DNA from: Streptomyces fagopyri | GTDB lineage: Bacteria > Actinomycetota > Actinomycetes > Streptomycetales > Streptomycetaceae | NCBI RefSeq assembly: GCF_009498275.1 | Contig: NZ_CP045643.1 | Location: 8,432,001-8,496,000, forward strand | DNA: 64,000 nucleotides | Direction of reading: 5' to 3' | Shown here: piece by piece, positions 17,601-24,325 of the stretch | Numbering within the stretch: the first letter of the stretch is position 1 | How the letters are laid out: each line of letters begins with the position of its first letter | Notes under the pieces: model-generated | The model's input: only the letters and a program-made list of their open reading frames with translations | Databases searched by the model: none | What the model was told of the DNA's origin: nothing | Program-made: the position numbers and the translations under genes

Positions 17601-17618
17601 CGACCGATCATTCGGTCG
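17601..17618. promoter_or_regulatory. TetR/PaaR-type palindrome upstream of paaK
   Basis: CGACCGA-tcat-TCGGTCG, a perfect 7-bp inverted repeat 36 bp upstream of the paaK start. It resembles the ACCGnnCGnnCGGT-type sites described for TetR-family PaaR regulators in actinobacteria. Confidence 0.55.
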
Positions 17619-17761
17619 AGCTGTTCGGGATCAGTAATTCAGGCCGGTCCGTCTCGTGCAAGGGGTCTGCGTCCGGTTTCTTCGCGAGCCCCTGCACGGT
17701 GTGCGGGAAGTGAGGGCGGTGCGGTGTGCGGGGTGTGCGCGGTGTGAGGGCGGCGCGGGGC

Positions 17762-19423
17762 TCAGCCGCCGGTCCCCGCCGCCACCGAGCGTGCCCAGCG
17801 GTAGTCGGCCTTCCCGCTCGGTGACCGCTGGATGGTGTCCGTGATCACCAACTGGCGGGGGATCTTGTAACCGGCGAGACGGTCCCGTACGTGGGCCTGG
17901 ATGTCCGCCAGGGACGGCCGGCGCGCACCCTCGCGCAGTTGCACGACCGCCGCCACGTGATTGCCCCACTTCTCGTCCGGTACTCCGGCGACCAGGGCGT
18001 CGTACACGTCCGGATGGGACTTGAGGGCCTGCTCGACCTCCTCCGGGTAGACCTTCTCGCCGCCGGTGTTGATGCACTGGGAGCCGCGGCCGAGGACGGT
18101 GACGACGCCCTCCTCGTCGACGGTGGCCATGTCGCCGAGCAGGACCCATCGTTCGCCGTCCTTCTGGAAGAAGGTCTCGGCGGTCTTCTTCGGGTCGTTG
18201 TAGTAGCCGAGGGGAACATGTCCGCGCTGCGCGATGCGCCCGGGTTCACCCGGGGCGACCGGTTCGTGGGTCGCCGGGTCCACCACCTGGGTACGGGAGT
18301 TGACGCGCACCCGGAAGCCCCGGTCGGGTCCCGAGTCGGCCGTGGCGGTGCCGTTGAACCCGGACTCCGAGGAACCGAAGTTGTTGAGCAGCATGACGTT
18401 CGGGACCAGCGCCTGGAACTGCGCGCGCACGGTCTCCGACATGATGGCGCCGGAGGACGACACGCTGAACATGGAGGAGCAGTCCGTGTCCTTCATCGGC
18501 CCGTTCAGCGCGTCGATCAGCGGTCGCAGCATCGCGTCGCCGACCAGCGACACGCTGGTGACTTTTTCCCGCTCGATCGTCCGCAGGACCTCCTCGGGCA
18601 CGAACTTGCGGTGGATCACCACCCGTTGTCCGAAGTTGAAGGCGATGAAGGCCGTCAGTGTCGAGGTCCCGTGCATCAGCGGGGGAGTGGGGAAGAACGT
18701 GATGCCCGCACCGCCCGCCGCGACCCGTTCGGCGAGTTCCTCCGGCTTCGCGACCGGCTCACCCGTCGGGGCACCGCCGCCCAGACCCGAGAAGAACAGG
18801 TCCTCCTGCCGCCACATGACGCCTTTGGGCATCCCGGTCGTGCCGCCGGTGTAGATGATGAACTGGTCGTCCGCCGAGCGTGCCGGGAAACCCCGCCCGG
18901 GAGAACCGGCGGCCTCGGCGTCCGTGAAGTCCACGAAGGCCGCGGTGGGGGCGGGAGCGGAGGCGGGGGCGGTCGGCATACCGGTCGCCGCGGGGTCGTG
19001 CGCGGGGGTTCGCACGCGCACGAGGTGGCGCAGCGCGCGGGCCCGCGGGAGTGCCGCCGTCACCCGGTCGGTGAACTCCGCGTCGAAGACGAGGGCCACC
19101 AGATCCGCGTCCTGGTAGAGGTAGACCAACTCCTCCTCCACGTAGCGGTAGTTGACGTTGACCGGAACGATCCGCGCCTTGAGGCAGGCCAGCACCGTCT
19201 GTACGTACTCGATGCCGTTGTACAGGTGCAGTCCCAGGTGTTCGCCGGGGCGTACGCCGCTGTCGATGAGGTGGTGGGCGATGCGGTTCGCGGCCGAGTC
19301 CAGTTGCGCGTACGTCAGCCGGCGCTCCGCGCCCGTGCCGGGATGGTCGAGGTGGACCAGCGCCTCGCGGTCGGGGACCACGTCGACGACCGACTCGAAC
19401 AGGTCGGCAAGGTTGTACTCCAC
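17762..19423 (-). CDS. fadD19: Acyl-CoA synthetase, FadD19-like (sterol side-chain)
   Basis: 553 residues from GTG 19423, chosen because AGGAGG lies 5 nt upstream; the open frame runs 23 codons further without a ribosome site. Motifs are YNLADLFESVVDVVPDREAL at the start, IYTGGTTGMPKGVMWRQEDL (about residue 180), NNFGSSESGFNG, WVLLGDMATVDEEG, GRGSQCINTGGEKVYPEEVE and a C-terminal QRSPSGKADYRWA. Mycobacterial FadD19 (similar length) activates C24-branched sterol side chains. The divergent gene order with echA19, DUF35, ltp4 and ltp3 matches the mycobacterial locus, which supports the call more than sequence alone. Confidence 0.85.
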   Translation of the reverse strand: MEYNLADLFESVVDVVPDREALVHLDHPGTGAERRLTYAQLDSAANRIAHHLIDSGVRPGEHLGLHLYNGIEYVQTVLACLKARIVPVNVNYRYVEEELVYLYQDADLVALVFDAEFTDRVTAALPRARALRHLVRVRTPAHDPAATGMPTAPASAPAPTAAFVDFTDAEAAGSPGRGFPARSADDQFIIYTGGTTGMPKGVMWRQEDLFFSGLGGGAPTGEPVAKPEELAERVAAGGAGITFFPTPPLMHGTSTLTAFIAFNFGQRVVIHRKFVPEEVLRTIEREKVTSVSLVGDAMLRPLIDALNGPMKDTDCSSMFSVSSSGAIMSETVRAQFQALVPNVMLLNNFGSSESGFNGTATADSGPDRGFRVRVNSRTQVVDPATHEPVAPGEPGRIAQRGHVPLGYYNDPKKTAETFFQKDGERWVLLGDMATVDEEGVVTVLGRGSQCINTGGEKVYPEEVEQALKSHPDVYDALVAGVPDEKWGNHVAAVVQLREGARRPSLADIQAHVRDRLAGYKIPRQLVITDTIQRSPSGKADYRWARSVAAGTGG

Positions 19424-19519
19424 CGTTCCTCCTGACGCCGAACGTCCGGGGCCGCCCCTCGGCTCGACGGTCATCAGAGCAAAGCCCGCCACAACTGGGA
19501 AGGGCCCGCGCAGAAGAAA

Positions 19520-19536
19520 TCTGACTGCCTGTCAGA
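19520..19536. promoter_or_regulatory. Perfect 17-bp palindrome between fadD19 and echA19
   Basis: TCTGAC-tgcct-GTCAGA has perfect 6-bp arms, 97 bp from the fadD19 start and 65 bp from the echA19 start. Its placement in a divergent promoter region fits a TetR-family operator. The same architecture recurs at 9164-9180. Confidence 0.6.
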
Positions 19537-19600
19537 AAACCCTTGTACTGACACCACGCCTCCTGCAACCTGTTCTCGTTCCTGCGACGGGAGGACGGCA

Positions 19601-20401
19601 ATGGGTGGGACGGAACACCTCACCGTGCGGCGCGAAGGCGCCACGCTGGTGCTCACGCTCAACAGGCCCGAGGCCAAGAACGCGCTCTCGCTGCCGATGC
19701 TGGTCGGCCTGTACGACGGCTGGACCGAGGCCGACGCCGACGACGCGATCCGCTCGATCGTGCTCACCGGTGCGGGCGGTTCCTTCTGCGCCGGAATGGA
19801 CCTCAAGGCGCTGGCCGGAAAGGGCATGGAGGGCGAGCGGTACCGGGACCGGCTGAAAGCCGACCCCGATCTCCACTGGAAGGCGATGCTGCGCCACCAC
19901 CGCCCCCGCAAACCGGTGATCGCCGCCGTCGAGGGACCCTGCGTCGCGGGCGGCACCGAGATCCTCCAGGGCACCGACATCCGGGTCGCGGGCGAGTCGG
20001 CGCTCTTCGGTCTCTTCGAGGTCAGGCGCGGACTGTTCCCGATCGGCGGCTCCACCGTCCGGCTGCCACGCCAGATCCCTCGCACGCACGCCCTCGAAAT
20101 GCTCCTGACGGGGCGTTCCTACTCGGCAGGCGAAGCCGCCCGCATCGGTCTCGTCGGGCACGTCGTACCGGACGGAACCGCGCTCGCCGAGGCCCTGGAG
20201 ATCGCCGAACGGGTCAACGCCTGCGGACCGCTCGCCGTCGAGGCCGTCAAGGCCTCCGTGTACGAGACCGCCGAGATGACCGAGACCGAGGGCCTCGCCG
20301 CCGAACTCACGCGCGGCTGGCCGGTCTTCGACACCGCCGACGCCAAGGAGGGCACCCGTGCCTTCGCCGAGAAGCGCCCGCCCGTCTACCGGCGCGCCTG
20401 A
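19601..20401 (+). CDS. echA19: Enoyl-CoA hydratase/crotonase, EchA19-like
   Basis: 266 residues from ATG 19601 behind GGGAGG. Crotonase motifs: TLNRPEAKNALSLPML, GAGGSFCAGMDLKAL (oxyanion hole), AAVEGPCVAGGTEILQGTD with a Glu where the first catalytic acid is expected, and FEVRRGLFPIGGSTVRLPR with the second. EchA19 of mycobacteria hydrates the enoyl-CoA formed during sterol side-chain beta-oxidation and has nearly the same length. It leads a tight run with the DUF35, ltp4 and ltp3 genes (43 bp, 0 bp, then 4 bp overlap), so they are probably one operon. Confidence 0.88.
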   Translation: MGGTEHLTVRREGATLVLTLNRPEAKNALSLPMLVGLYDGWTEADADDAIRSIVLTGAGGSFCAGMDLKALAGKGMEGERYRDRLKADPDLHWKAMLRHHRPRKPVIAAVEGPCVAGGTEILQGTDIRVAGESALFGLFEVRRGLFPIGGSTVRLPRQIPRTHALEMLLTGRSYSAGEAARIGLVGHVVPDGTALAEALEIAERVNACGPLAVEAVKASVYETAEMTETEGLAAELTRGWPVFDTADAKEGTRAFAEKRPPVYRRA

Positions 20402-20444
20402 GCTCCCGCCCGGGCGCGCCTGACCTCCGAAGGAGACATCCGGG

Positions 20445-21386
20445 ATGCCCGAAGTCCTCAAAGCCCCCCTCGTCGTCGAGTTCCCCTTCACCCGCTCGCT
20501 CGGTCCCGTGCAGAGCGCGTTCCTCACCGGTCTGCGCGAGCGGGTGGTCCTCGGCGTACGGACCACCGACGGCAGGACGCTCGTCCCGCCCGTCGAGTAC
20601 GACCCCGTCACCGCCGACGAACTGAGCGACCTGGTCGAGGTCGCCCCCACCGGTACGGTCACCACTTGGGCCTGGAACCACGCCCCGCGCCGGGGCCAGC
20701 CCCTCGACACGCCCTTCGCCTGGGTCCTGGTCCGGCTCGACGGCGCCGACACGGCCCTGCTGCACGCCCTCGACGCGCCCGGTCCCGACGCCGTCCGCAC
20801 CGGCATGCGGGTACGCGTCCGCTGGGCGGAGGAACGCTCCGGGGCCGTCACGGACATCGCCTGCTTCGAACCGTACGACGGCGATCCGGACGAACCCGGT
20901 GGCCACGACGGCCGGTTCGCCGACATGGTGACCGGCATCGTCGCCCCCGCCCGTCTCGACTACGTGTACTCACCCGGCCGGGCCCAGAGCGCCTACATCG
21001 AGGCCCTCGCCGAACGGCGCACCGTGGGGGAGCGCTGCCCGTCCTGCCGCAAGGTGTACGTCCCGCCCCGCGGAGCGTGCCCCACCTGCGGGGTGGCCAC
21101 CGAGGAACGCGTCGAGGTGGGACCGCGCGGCACCGTCACCACGTACTGCATCGTCAACATCAAGGCCAGGAACCTCGACATCGAAGTGCCCTACGTCTAC
21201 GCCCACATCGCCCTCGACGGCGCGGACCTCGCGCTGCACGGCCGGATCGGCGGCATCCCCTACGACCAGGTGCGGATGGGGCTGCGGGTGGAACCGGTGT
21301 GGACACCGGACAGCCGTCACCCCGACCACTACCGGCCGGCCGGCGAACCCGACGCGGACTACGAGACGTACAAGGAGCTGTTGTAG
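20445..21386 (+). CDS. Tandem OB-fold protein with zinc ribbon (DUF35), Rv3521-like
   Basis: 313 residues from ATG 20445, with AAGGAG upstream. Two OB-fold domains are seen. The first (residues about 10-130) has no zinc ribbon. The second (about 180-300) is led by a ribbon with CPSC (198-201) and CPTC (212-215), followed by the barrel GPRGTVTTYCIVNIK. DUF35 proteins bind acyl-CoA and partner with thiolase-fold lyases, for example ChsH2-DUF35 with Ltp2 in steroid retro-aldol cleavage. Its position directly before two lipid-transfer thiolases predicts such a complex here. Confidence 0.88.
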   Translation: MPEVLKAPLVVEFPFTRSLGPVQSAFLTGLRERVVLGVRTTDGRTLVPPVEYDPVTADELSDLVEVAPTGTVTTWAWNHAPRRGQPLDTPFAWVLVRLDGADTALLHALDAPGPDAVRTGMRVRVRWAEERSGAVTDIACFEPYDGDPDEPGGHDGRFADMVTGIVAPARLDYVYSPGRAQSAYIEALAERRTVGERCPSCRKVYVPPRGACPTCGVATEERVEVGPRGTVTTYCIVNIKARNLDIEVPYVYAHIALDGADLALHGRIGGIPYDQVRMGLRVEPVWTPDSRHPDHYRPAGEPDADYETYKELL

Positions 21387-22442
21387 ATGCGGCCCATCAG
21401 GGACGTCGCCGTGATCGCCTTCGGGCAGACCGACCACCGGCGCACCAGCGACGACCTCTCCGAGGTGGAGATGCTCATGCCGGTCCTGCACGAGGTGCTG
21501 GACCGGACCGGTCTGAAGACCAGCGACATCGACTTCACCTGCTCCGGTTCGACCGACTACCTGGCGGGCCGCGCCTTCTCCTTCACCATGGCCCTCGACG
21601 GGGTGGGCGCCTGGCCGCCGATCTCCGAGTCGCACGTGGAGATGGACGGGGCGTGGGCACTGTACGAGGCCTGGACGAAGCTCCTGACCGGCGACGCCGA
21701 CACCGCGCTCGTGTACGCGTACGGGAAGTCGTCACCCGGATCCGTACGGGACGTCCTGACCCGGCAGCTCGACCCGTACTACGTCGCGCCCCTGTGGCCC
21801 GACTCGGTCGCGCTCGCCGCACTCCAGGCCAGGGCGCTCATCGACGCGGGCGACACCGACGAACCCGCCCTCGCCGGTGTCGCGTCCCGCAGCCGCGCCT
21901 CGGCGGCCGCCAACTCCCACGCGCAGCTGCGGAGTCCGGTCGACCAGGGCGACTACGTCGTACGTCCGCTGCGGACCGGTGACTGCCCGCCGGTCGGGGA
22001 CGGCGCCGCCGCGGTGATCCTCGCGGCCGGGGAACGGGCCCGTGAACTGTGCGAGCGGCCCGCCTGGATCCGAGGCATCGACCACCGGATCGAGGCCCAC
22101 AGTCTCGGCGTGCGCGATCTGACCGACTCCCCGTCCACCCGCCTCGCCGCCGAGCGGGCCGGGGCCTTCGACCGGCCCGTGGACACCGCGGAACTGCACG
22201 CGCCCTTCACCTCGCAGGAGGTGGTCCTGCGCAAGGCCCTGCGGCTCGCCGACGACGTGGACGTCAACCCCTCCGGCGGAGCGCTCGCGGCCAACCCGGT
22301 CATGGTTGCCGGTCTCGTCCGCATCGGAGAGGCCGCCGCGCGCATCCACCGGGGCACCTCCGACCGGGCACTCGCCCACGCCACCTCCGGGCCCTGCCTC
22401 CAGCAGAACCTGGTCGCCGTACTCGAAGGGGATCCGCGATGA
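21387..22442 (+). CDS. ltp4: Thiolase-fold lipid-transfer protein, Ltp4-like aldolase subunit
   Basis: 351 residues, ATG 21387 directly after the upstream stop codon. The protein has the SCP2-type thiolase fold: IRDVAVIAFGQTDHRR at the N-terminus, a CSGSTDYLAG loop where thiolases hold the nucleophile region, and a C-terminal DVDVNPSGGALAANPVMVAGLVR. Ltp3 and Ltp4 are required for C24-branched sterol side-chain cleavage in actinobacteria, where they act as aldol lyases rather than thiolases. Length and order match Rv3522. It overlaps ltp3 by ATGA. The lyase role is by family and context. Confidence 0.85.
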   Translation: MRPIRDVAVIAFGQTDHRRTSDDLSEVEMLMPVLHEVLDRTGLKTSDIDFTCSGSTDYLAGRAFSFTMALDGVGAWPPISESHVEMDGAWALYEAWTKLLTGDADTALVYAYGKSSPGSVRDVLTRQLDPYYVAPLWPDSVALAALQARALIDAGDTDEPALAGVASRSRASAAANSHAQLRSPVDQGDYVVRPLRTGDCPPVGDGAAAVILAAGERARELCERPAWIRGIDHRIEAHSLGVRDLTDSPSTRLAAERAGAFDRPVDTAELHAPFTSQEVVLRKALRLADDVDVNPSGGALAANPVMVAGLVRIGEAAARIHRGTSDRALAHATSGPCLQQNLVAVLEGDPR

Positions 22443-23605
22443 GCAAGGAGCCCGTGGCCGTCGTAGGCGTCGGCCAGACCAAACACGTGGCGGCGCGGCG
22501 GGACGTGTCGATCGCCGGCCTGGTCCGCGAGGCGGCCCGGCGGGCCCTGGCGGACGCGGAGCTGACATGGGCCGACATCGACGCCGTCGTCATCGGCAAG
22601 GCGCCGGACTTCTTCGAGGGCGTCATGATGCCGGAGCTGTACCTCGCCGACGCGCTCGGCGCCGTCGGCAAGCCGATGCTGCGCGTGCACACGGCCGGCT
22701 CCGTCGGCGGCTCGACCGCACTGGTCGCCACCAACCTCGTCGCCGGCCGCGTCCACGGCACCGTCCTGACCCTGGCCTACGAGAAGCAGTCCGAGTCGAA
22801 CGCCATGTGGGGCCTGTCCCTGCCGATCCCCTTCCAGCAGCCGCTGCTGGCCGGAGCGGGCGGCTTCTTCGCGCCGCACGTACGCGCGTACATGCGGCGC
22901 ACGGGCGCGCCCGACACCGTCGGCTCCCTGGTCGCGTACAAGGACCGCCGCAACGCGCTCAAGAACCCCTACGCGCACCTGCACGAGCACGACATCACCC
23001 TGGAGAAGGTCCAGGCCTCCCCGATGCTCTGGGACCCGATCCGCTACTCGGAGACCTGCCCGTCCTCGGACGGCGCCTGCGCCATGATCCTCACCGACCG
23101 CGCGGGCGCGGCCCGTTCACCGCGTCCGCCCGCGTGGCTGCACGGCGGCGCGATGCGCAGCGAACCCACCCTGTTCGCCGGCAAGGACTGCGTCTCGCCG
23201 CGGGCGGGCAAGGACTGCGCGGCCGACGTCTACCGGCAGGCGGGCATCGCGGACCCGCGCCGGGACATCGACGCGGTGGAAATGTACGTACCTTTCTCCT
23301 GGTACGAACCCATGTGGCTGGAGAACCTCGGCTTCGCCGACGAGGGCGAGGGGTGGAAACTCACGGAATCCGGGGTGACCGAGCTCGACGGGGACCTGCC
23401 CGTCAACATGTCGGGCGGCGTACTCTCCACCAATCCGATCGGCGCCTCCGGGATGATCCGCTTCGCGGAAGCGGCGCTCCAGGTCCGCGGACAGGCGGGA
23501 GAACACCAGGTGGAAGGGGCTCGCAGGGTGCTGGGGCACGCCTACGGAGGCGGCTCCCAGTTCTTCTCGATGTGGCTCGTCGGGGCCGAGCCGCCCAGCT
23601 CCTGA
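22439..23605 (+). CDS. ltp3: Thiolase-fold lipid-transfer protein, Ltp3-like aldolase
   Basis: 388 residues from ATG 22439, overlapping the ltp4 stop by 4 bp. SCP2-thiolase features are VAVVGVGQTKHVAARRD, DIDAVVIGKAPDFFEGVMMP, RVHTAGSVGGSTALVATNLV, SETCPSSDGACAMILTDRA in mid-protein, and NMSGGVLSTNPIGASGMIRF near the end. Position and size match Rv3523 (Ltp3). It probably forms the catalytic partner of Ltp4 with the DUF35 protein, releasing a short acyl-CoA or aldehyde from a beta-hydroxy sterol side-chain CoA. This is the last gene of the operon. Confidence 0.86.
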   Translation: MSKEPVAVVGVGQTKHVAARRDVSIAGLVREAARRALADAELTWADIDAVVIGKAPDFFEGVMMPELYLADALGAVGKPMLRVHTAGSVGGSTALVATNLVAGRVHGTVLTLAYEKQSESNAMWGLSLPIPFQQPLLAGAGGFFAPHVRAYMRRTGAPDTVGSLVAYKDRRNALKNPYAHLHEHDITLEKVQASPMLWDPIRYSETCPSSDGACAMILTDRAGAARSPRPPAWLHGGAMRSEPTLFAGKDCVSPRAGKDCAADVYRQAGIADPRRDIDAVEMYVPFSWYEPMWLENLGFADEGEGWKLTESGVTELDGDLPVNMSGGVLSTNPIGASGMIRFAEAALQVRGQAGEHQVEGARRVLGHAYGGGSQFFSMWLVGAEPPSS

Positions 23606-23688
23606 AACCGTCCCCCTCACGTGGCCTGTCCGCCACCGGAACCGGTCGCTAGGCTGGCCGCGGACGACGAACCGGGAGGAGCACGGAC

Positions 23689-23931
23689 GTGGCCGAGAGC
23701 ACCATCGAGCAACACCCGCTCGCGGGCTGGGACAAGCCTGAGCTGGACCTGAGCAACGCCGAATGGCAGTCCAGCAGCCGAGGGCGAGGTGACGTCCAGA
23801 TCGCCTTTGTCGAGGGCTTCATCGCGATGCGCAACAGCGGCCGCGCCGAGAGCCCTTCCTTGATCTTCACGCCCGCCGAGTGGGGCGCGTTCGTGTCGGG
23901 AGCCCGCGAGGGCGAGTTCGACCTGACCTGA
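23689..23931 (+). CDS. DUF397 domain protein
   Basis: 80 residues from GTG 23689, behind GGGAGGAG. The core of DUF397 is clear: a W..SS motif (AEWQSSSRGRGDVQIAFVEG), MRNSGRAESPSLIFTPAEW and a final AFVSGAREGEFD. DUF397 proteins in Streptomyces are small partners of Scr1-like helix-turn-helix regulators and usually sit beside them. No helix-turn-helix gene adjoins this copy, so its partner must be elsewhere or it is solitary. The function is inferred from the family. Confidence 0.88.
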   Translation: MAESTIEQHPLAGWDKPELDLSNAEWQSSSRGRGDVQIAFVEGFIAMRNSGRAESPSLIFTPAEWGAFVSGAREGEFDLT

Positions 23932-24325
23932 GCCGACGCCTCGCACGAGGAGAAGGAACACGCGAGCGGTGACCCCGTCCCCGGGCCGGTACCGAGCCCT
24001 GCCGGACCCGGGAGGGGCCGGCACCCGCGCCCGGCCGAAAACGACTGTCGCCGGCGAACGGCTGTTCCCCGCGCGGCCCTTCGGCTGGGCGCGCCCGCAC
24101 AGGGAACGACGCACTCCGGCGTGCCGAAACGGTGCGCGGGAGGCCCGTCACCGCCACCGGCACGGGAACTCGCCCGGCGCCAAGCGCGATTGACCGAAAG
24201 ATCCGCTTGTCAGCGACCGGAAGGGCTCCCTGGAAGGCGCCATCGGCGTACGCTGAGGTGCCTGGAGGTCACGGTGCGCACCCGCTCCCCGCGCAGGACG
24301 CACCACCGTGACCAGGGGGTGGAGG
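23932..24325. other. Intergenic stretch without a recognised gene
   Basis: 394 bp between the DUF397 gene and the LuxR-type regulator. Short open frames here lack ribosome sites and third-position bias. No strong hairpin or repeat was recognised; the downstream promoter must lie here. Confidence 0.5.

Noticed and set aside
3261..23605. Interpretation as a secondary-metabolite (polyketide or NRPS) cluster because of many AMP-forming ligases
   Set aside because: There are no ketosynthase, carrier-protein or condensation domains. The ligases are free-standing FadD/PaaK types alongside beta-oxidation and aldolase genes.
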